From contig CM076190.1 in the NCBI GenBank assembly GCA_038277395.1, positions 245,625,256 to 245,689,255 on the forward strand: DNA of 64,000 nucleotides, written 5' to 3'. Positions 20,335 through 32,252 of the stretch are shown here, piece by piece. The first letter of the stretch is position 1, and every line of letters starts with the position of its first letter. The notes under the pieces are model-generated. The model made no database searches. It was given only the letters and a program-made list of their open reading frames with translations, and was not told where the DNA came from. Both the position numbers and the translations under genes were made by a program. This DNA comes from Dryocosmus kuriphilus (Eukaryota > Arthropoda > Insecta > Hymenoptera > Cynipidae).

Positions 20335-22440
20335 GATTCAATGTAGATCGAAGATTATTTTTATTAGTTTAAGTTTGGAAAAACTTTTCTCACATGATGC
20401 AACTGAGACGCAAATGGTCAAGCTGTATTGAAGTATAAGTGAAGTACAGGGTAATGATTCACTGAAGTCCCATTTTATTATAAATTGAAGGGTTTCTTGT
20501 ATTGTCCATCTGTCAGAAACGTCTACACTCTTGTCGGTGGCAAGTAGATACCTGCGATTCATTTTTATTTCTTGCAGCACCTGCTCCTTATCAAACTCAT
20601 TGTAAAGTACCAGAATTTCGAGTCCAACAGCCAGAGCGTCATCGGAAGCTCCTAGCGTAAACTTTGTTTCGACAATTTGGATAATTTTTTTTATTTCTTT
20701 CATGGCCATGTATAGTTGCGATAACTCTTGTATAAGTCAGTCTGTGCATTCAAACATTGATCGACGTCCTTCTTATTGATTTGATAATCCGGCCTCATGA
20801 GCTGGTTCACCCGGAACTGTTTTTTTACGCTCCTTCTTTCTCGTCCCTCGATGTTAATGTCCACATCATTGCATTTATAATACTCATTCGGGGCTTATAG
20901 TCTGGCGAGTCCTTTATCCAAAGTCATTTTTGAAGACTGTAGATTTTTTTGGTCTAAATTGACTTCCTCCCTTATCCTGTGCCAAAATTTAATGTAGGTC
21001 CAAAAGGTAAAATCACATATAGCTAGCAGAAGCAAGCTTGCTGGCTGCTCTGGTATCAAGGTTTGCTTTTGATGGATTTTGCATATTTTCCAAAATACGC
21101 AAAATTGTTTTTACATTTTTTTGACGACTTTTACTGAATCGCAATGAGCGCTTCAGAGAGTATCAGATAAACGTTTTAAACTTTTTATCTTTAAGTAATT
21201 CCCATCTCTTTGTCGATGACGGGAAGAATGAATATAACTTCTCTACAGTTCCAAAACATGTGAAGTTGGGAGGAACGCATGTGAATGCATGGACTGCGCG
21301 AAGATTCAAGGAATGATTGACACAGGGACTGAACAGAGCTTTTGGATTGACTTCTCGGATTTTTCGTTGCAATCCTCCATGTATACCTGACAATGATGTG
21401 GCATTGTCACAACCTAGAGCTCTGTAAAACGCAATATCCATCCCATCTTTTCCCATCTTCTGCCGAATGTCCTTTGACATATCCTCTCCAGTTTTTCCAG
21501 CCACAAAAGAAAATCTAAGATAGATTTTCGAACTTCCACAATGCTCTTCCAACAATTGATCATATTTCGCTATCAGTTGCACCAATCCTAAGAAATTTCC
21601 CCTGTTTTCTGAAATAGCGTCTTCATGATGACCGCGGAGAGCGAGGTTTTTCTGGGCTAAAAATAGTGGTACATCAAAGAGGCGATGTAAAATGTTTCTC
21701 CATTTCTTGATTTCATTGTTAATAATCTTCAGACTTTCTTTATCAATGTTTTTATTAAGTTTCAAGCTCATATTCAATATTTTCCATTTTTCAAAATTTG
21801 ATAGATGTTTAGGCGATGATTCATAAGCTGTGATACCTTCGGATTCAATTTCCACCACTGACAGAAGCCAGAAATAAATTTATGAATGTTATTTTTACTC
21901 TCAGAGGCAAATAACTGGCAGCAATAACAGTGCAGTTTCTTTGCTGATGGTAAGTAGAGCATCCATTTCCTTAAATATATGTTTTCGTTTAAACGTGAGT
22001 AAAACCGCAACGAAGTTAAACAACGATGTTTTGCCTTAGTGTGTTCAGTTGGGTTTTCTACAGATTTAAAAGGTCCCTCCTTATCTTGATATATTCCACT
22101 ACCCTTTACGATAACCGAAACTCTGATATGCTCTAGAACAGTTACTGGCCAATATGTAATATCATTGGATGTAGAAAAACTAAGTTAGAAACATTAGAGA
22201 CACGTTTTTTTCTCAGTAATTTAATTTTCTCATCATTACTAGGCTTATCATCTTGTTTTTCAATGTCACTTAAGTCGGGGTCTTCATTAAAATTACATGC
22301 AGCAAACTTATCACATATGCTTGTAGTCTCAACATCAATTATTTGTACACTGGAGCCAGATTCAATAGTTTGGCCATCCTTCTTTTCTTTCCGATCGGAA
22401 AGGTATTTTGATAAAGACCTACAGTTGGTAAAACATTAAG
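20335..22440 (-). pseudogene. hAT-like (ZMYM1/TTF-zinc-finger type) transposase pseudogene
   Basis: Reading minus: 22440-22010 gives an acidic N-terminus and a WPVTVLEHIRVSVIVKG segment. 22010-21774 gives a TTF-type zinc finger (RKWMLYLPSAKKLHCYCCQLF). 21858-21163 is the DUF4371-like core (LALRGHHED, GCDNATSLSGIHGGLQ, CVNHSLNLRAVHA). 20709-20338 ends with the hAT C-terminal dimerisation motif (LTICVSVASCEKSFSKLKLIK; 20-residue limit: key part SVASCEKSFSKLKL). Expected order is kept, but the frame changes several times, the DUF4371 middle (DxTxD region) is shortened around 21540, and 21160-20710 is degenerate. In such proteins the core cuts and joins DNA; this copy cannot be active. Flanking terminal repeats were not found. 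Confidence 0.8.
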
Positions 22441-22896
22441 GTACCTTCTTAAGTGCAAAAAACTACCCTAGTTGAATTTTTTAATTATTCATAATATCAA
22501 TTATACCTATAATCATGACTTTTTGCAAAGGTCCGAGGAGAGTAGAGGAATTTACAAAGTGTGAAATAAATGAAACTGAAACCGAGTTTACTGAATGGCG
22601 TAGTAATGAAGAGGCTTATATACTCAGCACCTCCTCTATGGGACGCGTGAACTCCTCTACTCCTTATAACGGGGAATTAAATTTTCCTGCCTAAGGAGAA
22701 GGAGATTTCGGACCTGGCGGCGGTGAGGAGGCCTAAGAACTCCCGCGGATAACAACGACCTGGACGCCACAACGACCCTTGCGGGTAGGAGTTGATGGTT
22801 AGTAGGGTGGAAGTATCAGCATGAATTCGACTTAGCAGCGAACATAGAGTGGTACTCGGTTTCCCTATCAGGCCCTTAGCCAAGGCATGAACTACT

Positions 22897-23469
22897 GTGT
22901 CGAAGGCTGAGTGTTACCAAGGAATGGTGAGTTCTACGTTATCCTGGGATACCGGGCAACCTCCCAGTGTAAAAGTGCCTTATCTCCACAAGCGGGATGA
23001 ACGGGTGACTTCAATAACACTCGCCATGAACACTTCATCTCCTCTTGAGAAAATGGAGACCAACGAAGGTGATAAATCGCCTTTAACTTCACAAGGGGCT
23101 GATGCGGTTCCCAGTACCTCGAGTGGTACAGCTGGTAATGAGACTTTCATTAGTCACATTAACGAAGCCAAAGCCACTGAGAACGATGGGACCGTGGTAG
23201 GCCCCAAGAAACGAGAATATAATACCGCCGCCAGAAGAAGGTACCAAAGCCAGCAGCTTTACTTCCAGCGCGAGGAGGCTCCTAAACATGGGACCCCAAA
23301 ACGGTCTCGATCTGATGGTGGTACTCCTAATCAGGAGCAAGCAATGGTCGTAGAAACGGCTCTCGATAAGATGATTGCCGAGGTAAAACCTGGCGACATT
23401 ATCTCGAGATTTGAAGCTTCCGGGAAGAGAGAGCACATCGCATACTATGTGAATGTGATGTGCAAATAA
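22897..23469 (+). CDS. Unidentified 190-residue ORF, possibly ORF1 of a non-LTR element
   Basis: A clean 190-codon frame in a locally GC-richer region (22630-23570) that contrasts with its AT-rich surroundings. The protein is hydrophilic, with a Ser/Thr/Gly-rich start (SPLTSQGADAVPSTSSGT), a basic segment (KKREYNTAARRRYQSQQ), a KRSRSD stretch and an acidic/hydrophobic end (ALDKMIAEVKPGDIISRFEASG). That composition is reminiscent of gag-like ORF1 N-termini of R1/LOA-type elements, but there is no zinc knuckle and no RT follows. A later in-frame ATG (23029) is an alternative start. I do not recognise the family; truncation by later insertions is possible. Confidence 0.4.
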   Translation: MSKAECYQGMVSSTLSWDTGQPPSVKVPYLHKRDERVTSITLAMNTSSPLEKMETNEGDKSPLTSQGADAVPSTSSGTAGNETFISHINEAKATENDGTVVGPKKREYNTAARRRYQSQQLYFQREEAPKHGTPKRSRSDGGTPNQEQAMVVETALDKMIAEVKPGDIISRFEASGKREHIAYYVNVMCK

Positions 23470-23499
23470 GTCTCGGAATGAAGCATTTCGCAAATCACT

Positions 23500-24430
23500 T
23501 CTGCGAACCAGAGGATATCGTAGGTATTCCATATACGACGATATACGCATATATGCAGGAAACCAGCCTCCTTAGAGAGGCTTAGTTTTAAAGGCAGAGT
23601 ACAATAGGTCGGTGAATATCGGCTGAATAGATATTATAAAGATATATAGCAGTAGAAGTAGTTTTAATTTTGAGTCCTTGGGTACAAAATTAAAAATGTA
23701 AAAATTAAACTGTATACCAATTTAATTTAAAAATTATAAATCATCGGTATATGCTGTTTTGTGTTTGTATTTACGGGCTTTCAACTACAAACTGCCTTTT
23801 ACTTATATACTGAGCATATTTTTTAGCCTTATTTGGGATTTGATTAAAAGAACTTCTCGAGATTTAGAGGTCCCCCAGGACCAGGGACCCGGGGCGGGCC
23901 GCCACCTCCCCCCACCCCGCCCGCTAGTCCACCACTGGTGATACATCGTGCAAACTCCATCGGTTCCAGATTGGCTTTTAATCCTTTGAATATACTTTCC
24001 TGCAAAAAAATCCCAAATATTTTTCGTAAAAACGATGAACGTTTCTTGTTGATCTTCTTGCCCGATTCCTCGTTGTGTGCCGTTTTTTGTGAATTAACGC
24101 ACCACAAAAACGCTTTCTCCAAATTGTATAGTTTCATTTCGGATACATATACAATGAATCGAGCTCGATAAGAACCAAAATATGTTGAGTGCTTTTTGAT
24201 AAATTGATGTATGTCTAAACGATTTTTTATCTACGTATATTGTTCAATAATATTTATTTTGATCGTTGTTCGTACAACTTCGTGTTTGTTGGTTTATGCT
24301 AGTCGACGTGCTGGATCTGGAAACTTTTAAGGCGATAACTTTCGAAAATAATCGATAGATCGATACACTTGAATATCGATAATTTAGATTTAAAACATAC
24401 TTAGAAATGATCAAATACATATTATAGTTC
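23500..24430. other. No gene recognised; includes a C/G-rich island
   Basis: Mostly AT-rich. A conspicuous C/G-rich patch at 23870-23935 (CCCCCAGGACCAGGGACCC-type, then a C-run) is flanked by ordinary sequence. Frames across it on both strands are proline/glycine artefacts. The segment 24300-24420 has several TCGATA motifs and a GCGATAACTTTCGAAAA block related to the dispersed repeat family. Confidence 0.4.
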
Positions 24431-24830
24431 AGAATATTTATGCTTGCACACCCTGAATCCGAAGAAACAGGTTTTACGATCACATCTGTCTGTCTATCGT
24501 CGTATATCGGATAAGCTTTCGAAATACTAATCGGATTGAATTGCGCTTTAGCGTAATTCTTTTAAGCTTAAAAGGAAAGGACGGTTTTGTTAAACAGAAT
24601 TTTTTGAAAAACGATTCTGGTTTTATCTACCATAAACGCTTTTCAAAAATAAAGCATTCAATAACGATGCGAGATAAGAAAAGATGTTCTGAATCAAAGT
24701 TGTTTATTTTCAAAAGACCTACAAAATTGTCTTATAAAATTTTATGACAGAACGAATGTTTTTCGTTTTACTTGTGAACAGCGTTGTTAATAAAAGGAGA
24801 AACTCAATTTTTCTCAATTTTCTAAATTTT
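24430..24830 (+). repeat. Dispersed repeat family, diverged copy F
   Basis: CACACCCTGAATCCGAAGAAACAGGTTTTACGA, then CTGTCTGTCTATCG, GATAAGCTTTCGAAATACTAATCGGATTG, a lysine-rich middle and TTTTGTTTTACTTGTGAA-like blocks follow the family order, but with much divergence. The GCGC hairpin tail is missing. (Listed motifs are separate short blocks.). Confidence 0.5.
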
Positions 24831-24832
24831 CC

Positions 24833-25229
24833 TCAATTTTTTTGTAAAGGTATAATGAGATTGGGCGGCCTTCCCCTATCTTTACTCTCCTTTATGGCTA
24901 AGATTTCACCCTCGAGTGTTGACATTACAGTTTGTTCCTGAGTCAACATGGGCTTGTAGTAAATAGCTACTCTTCGTAATACTCTTCTATCGTCAGGAAA
25001 TGTGTATCTTCGAAATTCAAATAGCTGTTTCGGTTTTGTTATGGGAAAAAGGCAAAAAGCTTCAAGTCCGGCAGAGGAAGGACGTTCGGCAGGTGGAGAC
25101 CTGGACCTGACACGAACAGGAGGACTCGGATCCCTGACAGGAGATTGCGGTCCGCCAAGAGGAAAAATATTTCGAGACACAGGTTCCCGATCTTTGTTAG
25201 AATGACGATCAGACTGTGAAATTGACTCT
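24833..25229 (-). CDS. Orphan terminal exon, Ser/Arg/Pro-rich protein of unknown function
   Basis: On the minus strand a pyrimidine-rich tract ending TTCTTACAG at about 25230 leads into a 130-codon open frame ending at 24833. The chain has an SR/SP-rich part (SPVRDPSPPVRVRSRSPPAE), then LFEFRRYTFPDDRRVLRRVAIYYKP and a final RPPNLIIPLQKN. The GC-richer first half and a good acceptor argue for a real exon rather than chance, but I recognise no family and see no upstream exon. It may be the last exon of a host gene or of a transposon-derived gene lying to the right (above 25230). Confidence 0.35.
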
Positions 25230-25259
25230 GTAAGAAGAAACAGAAACAATTTTAAAACA

Positions 25260-27690
25260 TTTTTAGAAATCCAGGCGAATTATCTGAAATTTGGCCTGCA
25301 AGTGGATGTTCGAGTTAAATGCCTAGAAAGAATCGGATTGAGTAGGGAAAGTGGTCAACAGAAACTGAAATTAATGCTCCAGCACATATATGTCAAATTG
25401 CAAAATTATCTTTGCAAATGACTAAGGGAAAAAAATTTGATTAAAAAAAAGCTTCTTTTTACCCAGTTTTCTTCAATAGTTAATATCAACCTGTTTTCAT
25501 CGTATTTTGTGAAAAGAAACCTCAAGTTATTGCCGATAAGTAAGCTGACATCCGATTCCTGTAAGACCAATAGTTTTTGCACAATAAATAAGTTAATTAA
25601 GAAAAAAGTTTAAGTTTGAGCAAAGGCACAGAAAAATGCAGGGACTCAAAATGGACACTGTTCTTTTTATACATTTTAGGAAGCCCCAACGACAAAATTC
25701 CACATTAATTCTTTGTAAATGTTTACTTATAAGGTCAGGAAATTAAAAAAGGACGAAAAAATTTGTATTTGCTTATTAAGCCTACCAGGAAGTGGAAAAT
25801 AAACTTTTGGTAGTTCAAAACAGCAGAAAGAAAGGTATCGTAAGAGCGCATCTTGGAAAAAAATGCATTGTGTTCCAGTGCATAGATCGTGAGGCACGTA
25901 GCTTCAAAGTCTGTGTTTAATAACAACAGTAATATTATAGGTAGAGCCATTTTCTTTGGATCAATATTGTTTGTAGTGCACTTTTTGCAGAATATTATTA
26001 AAAAGTGACGTAAGCTTCATATAAAAACTCATTATAAATATGTCCGTGAACGAGCGGAAAAAGAGTCGTGCTAGGGCGGCGCGGTGGTTGGGGAAGATTA
26101 TCGCAACGGAGAGCAACTCGATCGCGCGACTTCAAAATCAAAAGGCGTTGTAAAAATTCGATATCTCGGCTTCTATGATACTCAGAAAGATATTTTTTGT
26201 AAACTTGATATGTCGGAATGCAAAAAAATAATGGTGGTGTCCGTTTTTCTCTATTACAAAATATTCTGGAAAAGCGAGAAGCATTACTTTATAGAGTTTC
26301 TTGTAACTCCAGTATATTATTAATGTTACAATCTTATTTCATAAAATAATTGTAGCAATCTTCATGTCATTATTAAATGCAGTTTTTACATTTTACTTTA
26401 TCTAGGTTCCTTAGATGGTATTTCTATCGGAGTTTCTATTTCATATTCACTCAGAAAAAAGTTTGATTGCTACATCTATTTTCTCTTGGTTAAGAAATAG
26501 TTGGTTGAAATATCTGATCAGAATGATTGACCAACTGAGGCAGGTATTCACAGCGACCATTTTAAAATATAGGGCGCTAGTTTGTAGACGTTTAGTATTG
26601 AAGCCATGACGTCTTTTGGGGCCAGTTTCAATTAGGCAAGGCACTCTGAATGACTGTTCTTCTATTCGTAGAGGATGACATTGATTATCTGACTTTGCTT
26701 TCACTAAAAAAAGCAAATAGTGAAAAACTCGCTGCTCAATCAGGGCTTCAAAAAAGATTATTATCACGACTGCAAGACGGCTGCCAAGTTATTGGTGGAT
26801 CCTTCACACTTGGCTGACACAACCAAGTTATTACTTTGTCGATTGTACTCAGCTGACTGACGCTGCCAACTTGTTGCTCCGTCGAACCTTCTAAGTTGGC
26901 TGACACAAACAATTTCGGCCTAACCATTAAAAGTGGCTATTTCGACCAACTAGTGGGATGGCGTCCAAGAGTCCAATTAAAATAGATACCACAACCATTT
27001 CTCGGGTCACACCATCCAATCTGTTCTCTGAGTGTTGGGCATTGAAGTATTGCACTATTGAAAAACTTGACTTCAAAAATGGGGACAATTTTTTACGTGC
27101 TACTCATCCCGAGGCATTCACCTTACAAGTTGTAACATAGGCTAGAGAATCCATTCTAAAAATCGGAGGAAGATGACTTGCAACGATAGATACTTTTGAT
27201 TAGAATTTAAATTTTTACGAGAGTAATATTTATCGTCTTCCGATACAAACAAGAAATCCCAAAAAAGGAATTAATGTCAAGATTGAACTATCAGAGTTAT
27301 CCTCTATATTAGAAACCGCGAGATTATGTAGGCTTTAGTTAATTGCAGATAGATAAGACACCGGGTCTGTAGCTGCTCTGAGCATATTGAGTTTTCTTAG
27401 GTGTCTCTGGTAATGATCGACGATAATCCTGGTATGAAAGATAATAGAGAATAAAAGAAAGATTTTGCATCTTGCGAGATTTTGAATAGAAGAAGCGAAC
27501 GTAAAGAGTTGTTACAATTATGACCATTACAGTTCGAAAAATATTCAGAGCCCTTAAATCCGCGTTTTACGCAACTGCAAGTTTTCTACAGCTTGGTAAT
27601 GCGTTTCGTCTCGCTCCTGCTTTTTACCGGGATGTTTAATTTAAAATGTGTTTTTGACGCTGAATTTGTGGTGTGTTTTGCGCCTCAACT
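25260..27690. other. Unassigned AT-rich region with a small minisatellite
   Basis: No frame has family resemblance. 26786-26925 holds about three degenerate 42-46 bp units built on CCAAGTTATT / CTTGGCTGACACAA. A short GC-rich stretch at 26045-26130 could be an exon or promoter but has no supporting motif. The rest is simple AT-rich DNA. Confidence 0.35.
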
Positions 27691-28007
27691 CTTTGAGTGA
27701 TTTACGGTGCTTTTTTTTTGTCTTTTGACATTTGTATGTGCTGGAAATCGTTTTTTTTTGACTTTTCCTAACCTCAAACTGCCACGTGGTGAACTACGAT
27801 ATTGTAACGTTGGCTGTTTTTTTTTTTTTGCCCTTTGATGCCTTTTTGTGCCTTTCATTTGAAGGCCTGATTTTTCCTGCTAATTTTTCTTGCATGAATT
27901 TTTGGATCGCGGGAATAACTGTGCATATACGTCTCCTTTTTTTTCGCTCATAAGGCCGGTGTTTCCGTTTGTGTGCCTTTGGACATGTATTTATGTGCTA
28001 TTTCACG

Positions 28008-28978
28008 ATGAGTGCTCAAGATATTTTTTCTAGTGGTCTTGGATCTACTATACCTCCGTCTCAAGATGAAAATTTTATATGTGTCGTATGCAAAGATAAA
28101 GTAGTCAAAGATAAAGTTTTTTGCCCGGGTTGCCAAGCCCCCTATCATCCAGGCTGTGTTAGAAAAACTACGTTGATCCCGGATGTTGGATACAAGAAAT
28201 GCTGTGGCCCCCCTCCTCCCCTATACCTCTTGATCTAATGGCTTTAATTCGTGCTGAATTTACTACGATGAAAGAATCCATGTCAGCTGATTTGGGGAAG
28301 GTAACCAAAGCTGTGTCGGACTTATCGCAAGATCTTAAAGCCTTTAATACCAGGCTCTCTGATTGCGAATCAAACATTGCCGGAAATACATCAAGGATCG
28401 AAGACCTTGAGATTAAAGTCGTTGAACTTCAGGGCCAAGACCACTCTGAACCGACGCAGGGACTATCTTCGAATATCCTCGGTGAGTTTGAAGACCGTAT
28501 GAAACGCAAAAATAACTTGATCATTTTTGGCCTCCCAGAAACTGCCTCTGTACTCACGCCACGGAGTGACTCTCCCCAAACTCAAGATAAATTATCTATT
28601 TTCAACCTTTTTCAATCCTTTTTATTTGATGAGATTGTTTCGGATGAGTTTAAAACCTGGCGTATCGGGAAATATTCGCAGACAATTCAAAAGCCCAGAC
28701 CTGTAAAAGTGATCTTCTCAACTCAACAGTATGCACTCCGAGTTCGGAAGGCTTTTGTGGATGCAAGACTATCTCAGAACATGCCAACTCAACCAAAGGA
28801 CTTGAGTGTCTCAATCGACCGGACACAATTACAACAAGAAGAATACAGACGAGCCAAGAAAGAACTACAAGCCAGGAGCAGTACCGGAGAAAAGAATCTG
28901 CGTATCCAGAATCGTCGAGGTATTCCAACCGTTGTCAAGGTTACTCCGACCCGTACAAATGTAAATCCACGTCAATAG
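28008..28978 (+). pseudogene. CR1-type ORF1 (PHD-like zinc finger, coiled coil), one frameshift
   Basis: Start chosen at ATG 28008 (MSAQDIF); an upstream in-frame ATG at 27969 adds 13 residues without similarity. Residues about 22-65 form a PHD-like finger: C-VVC, C-PGC, H-PGC and CC. The frame breaks in the C-run at about 28206-28212. The second frame (28199-28978) carries a coiled coil (residues about 15-90 of that frame), then NNLIIFGLPE and a domain (WRIGKYSQ, RPVKVIFSTQ, SIDRTQLQQEEYRRAKKEL) resembling the RRM-like/C-terminal part of L1-type ORF1 proteins. ORF1 proteins bind the element RNA in the particle. Restoring one base would give a single ORF, so expression from this copy is unlikely. 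Confidence 0.8.
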
Positions 28979-28983
28979 AACTA

Positions 28984-31852
28984 TTGAATCAGGTAGAATT
29001 GTCTGCTTTTTATCAGAACACTCGTGGCCTTAATACTAAGTTCAGTTTAGTTCACAATTTCCCTGATATTAATTACTACGACCTCATTAATGTCACTGAG
29101 TCTTGGTTAAAACCTACTATCCCGGACCATGGTATTTTTTATGGCAACTTTTTAGATGTTTTTAGAGATGACCGGATTAGCCAAAAAGGGGGTGGAGTAC
29201 TTGTAGGGGTGCAACCAGATTTACATGCTACTAAAATTAACCTAGCACCTATTCGTGAACTTGATAATAATATTAACATCGTAGGCCTCAAGATAATAAA
29301 AAAATCTATCCCGCTTATTTTACTCGCTATCTACTGTTCACCCGATGTTACATCTTTACAGTTCTCAGCTTTCCTTGACAACCTACAAGACCTCCATGAC
29401 CTTCAATGCCCTAGTATAGCAATTGTTGGGGATTTTAATGCTCCTAAATTCATAGAATTCGCAATTGGCAATTTGAATGACAGAAAATCTGGTCTGTTTC
29501 TCGATATTATAAAGTCTTTCGACCTGGTACAAAGGAACGCAGTCCTTAATAAAAAAAATCAATGTTTGGACCTTGTTTTTACGAATTTTCAATGTCTTGT
29601 ATCTAAGGCTTTTATACCATTAGTCCCGGAAGATGATTATCATCCCGCTATAACACTTGATGCCACCCTTAGACCCACGTACTGTTTAAGGTTTCCTAGT
29701 GCCGTCCCTGAACCGCATCACCCTAGGCTTAATTTTAAGAAAGCTAATTTCTCCGCATTGTATGTAGGGCTCGCTAATATTGACTGGTCTTTCTTAAAGC
29801 TTACTGATGATGTGGAGGAGGCCTACTCCGTTTTTACTGATGTTTTATTCCAAATTATCAGAGATTGTGTTCCCTTTTTTAAATCTAAGGTCTCTCGACA
29901 TAAAAAAATACCCACCTTGGTTTTCCCAATTTATTAAAAATGATATATCCATCAAAAATAACCTTTTGAAAAGGAGTAAGTATGGGGACCCAGCTTATTA
30001 TGTAGACAAGATAAAAATTTTTTCGGATAATATTAGCAGAACAATAAAAAGAGACAACCTCCATTACGTCAGTGGCATTGAGAAGGACATAAAAGACAAC
30101 CCGAAATCTTTCTGGAAATTTATAAGCAATAACAAATCTACCACCAGTCAATCTAAGTCTATATATTGTGATCGAGCAACATTTAGCGATCCACTCTCGA
30201 TTGCGAATGCGTTTGCTAATACGTTTTCTGGTGCGTTTCAAGTCTCCGATGCACTTGAGGATACTCCGTACGTCCTTCTTGATTTTTATGTTAGAAACTC
30301 TTTTTTCTTAACCAGTAATGATGTAGAAACTGCAGCTAAGACTCTCAAAGCTTCACAAACGGCTGGTGTTGACCAAATTCCTAGTTTTTTTGTCAAAGAT
30401 TGTGCCTCCGTCTTATCGGAACCGTTGACTATGATTTTTAATACCGCCCTCAAAACAGGATTATTTCCAGTCGCTCGGAAGACCGCCAAGATCGTTCCTG
30501 TCTTTAAAGCTGGTGACAAGTCGGAAATAACTAATTATCGTCCTTTCTAATTTTGCAAAAGTTTTTGAGTTTTCAGTAGCCCCTTTAATTCACGCAGCAA
30601 TTAAACCCATTCTTACTGATAATCAACATGGTTGTGTTCAGAAGAGGTCTACGATCACTAACCTTATGTGTTTCACACAATATTTACTGACGCCCTTCAA
30701 AATGGTTACCAGGTTGATGTGGTTTATACCGACTTTTCAAAGGCTTTCGACAGAATCGATCATACAATTCTTAAATCAAAATTGCATAATATTGACATCC
30801 CTTCTAATGTAACGCGGTTACTAATTCATTATTTATCAAATAGGTCTAATCGTGTAATGTACCAGGGTTTCTCTTCAAAAACTATTTACTCCACGTCGGG
30901 GGTTCCTCAAGGCTCAGTTCTTGGTTCCCCGATTTTTAATACTTATGTGAACGACATTGAATCGATCATGAATTCCAATATTCTTAAATATGCAGATGAT
31001 GTAAAACTTTTTAGAACTATAAAGAGCCAAGTTGATTTCGATGTACTTCAGTCCGACCTTGATGTCCTTTTCCAGTGGTGCGATGATAATAAATTGCCAT
31101 TAAATATTAAAAAATGCTGCGTCATGACTTTTTCAAGGTCAGATAGCCCAGTTTTTCATGATTATAAGATTGACATTGCCCCGCTGGAAAGAGTTTTCTC
31201 CGTTCGTGATCTTGGTCTATTATACGACCCTAAACTTCTTTTTATAGATCACATTCAAGCGATGGTATCCTCTGCCTCGAGGGCGCTTGGGTTTATAATT
31301 CGGTGTACCAAACATTTTAATGACATTTTCGCTATTACTATGCTTTATAATGCTATGGTAAGATCAAGGCTCGAATATTGCTGCATAATCTGGAACCCGG
31401 TACATGCTAAATACGTCACTCAAGTTGAAAGTGTTCAAAAAAGGTTTATTAAATATATTACTTTCAAGCGAAACAGAACCTACCCCCCTCGAGGCTCAGA
31501 CTACATAGCTATGTGTACAAGTTTTGATTTTCTAACACTTGCTGAACGTCGTATCCTTGCCGCATGTTTATATATTTTTAAAATCTTACGATCCGAAGTA
31601 GATGTCCCAGCTATTTTACAACATATATTGTTTAACGTGCATAGATCTGTTACTCGACATTATGTTCCTTACTATATTGCTCCACCCAAAAGTGCTATAG
31701 GTTCGAGGGCACCTATTTATTATATGTGTACTAACATAAACAGACTTGTTACTAGCAGCTTAGCGAATAATTTCGACCTCTTCTCCGTGACCAAACCTGC
31801 CTTTTTAAGATGCGTTAACACATATGTTATCAACTCTAGAAATGCGTTATAA
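28984..31852 (+). pseudogene. CR1-type ORF2: APE endonuclease and reverse transcriptase, two frameshifts
   Basis: Endonuclease motifs: YQNTRGL (Asn), TESW (Glu), GDFN and DDYHPAI (catalytic His kept). RT motifs: FSKAFDRIDH, GVPQGSVLGSPIF and an intact KYADDVKLF box, followed by a normal-length C-terminal domain (SRLEYCCIIWNP, QKRF). Frameshifts lie near 29920 (between 28984-29937 and the frame ending 30550) and near 30547 (just after NYRP). No ATG is found near the start; the frame is open back through the ORF1 stop (28976-28978), so it may have been translated by reinitiation or frameshifting. The protein nicks DNA and copies element RNA at the nick. Confidence 0.85.
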
Positions 31853-32084
31853 TATTTTTTTCTTCTATTTATTATTGTTTATCCTTTTTAGAACCGATAA
31901 ACTTATACTACAAGATAGCCTAACTTTATTATCTTGTTTAATTTTTCAAATTTCGCATATGATTTTTTGTTTTTCGCTTTGTCTTAAAAACCTGAACTGA
32001 ACTCATGCAAACGCCGCCGCTATTAAGCTGTATACATATAGTTTCATTTTCATTTTTCTTCTTTTGTAAGACGTTTATATGTTT

Positions 32085-32221
32085 TTTACATTCTCATCAG
32101 AGAAGGTATTAGATTTATGCAAAATTTGACTTTCGCGGATTTCATGAAATCTCCACGTTTTAAGACCTCCTGAATCCGAAAAAATGGGTTTTACGACCGT
32201 TTCTGTCTGTCTGTTGGCGTT

Positions 32222-32252
<31 letters not shown>

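Larger units (their letters stand above)
27700..32075 (+). mobile_element. CR1/jockey-superfamily non-LTR retrotransposon, nearly full length
   Basis: Order: T-rich 5' leader (27700-28007), ORF1 with PHD-like zinc finger and coiled coil, ORF2 with APE-type endonuclease, RT with YADD, and a 3' UTR (31853-32075) that ends where repeat copy D begins. An ORF1 with a PHD-like finger plus an APE-RT ORF2 is typical of CR1-like branches of the jockey superfamily. Only a few frameshifts are present, so this is among the younger elements in the window. Confidence 0.85.

Noticed and set aside
23844..24137. Gly/Pro-rich frame across 23870-23935
   Set aside because: Created by a short C/G run; no support on either side.
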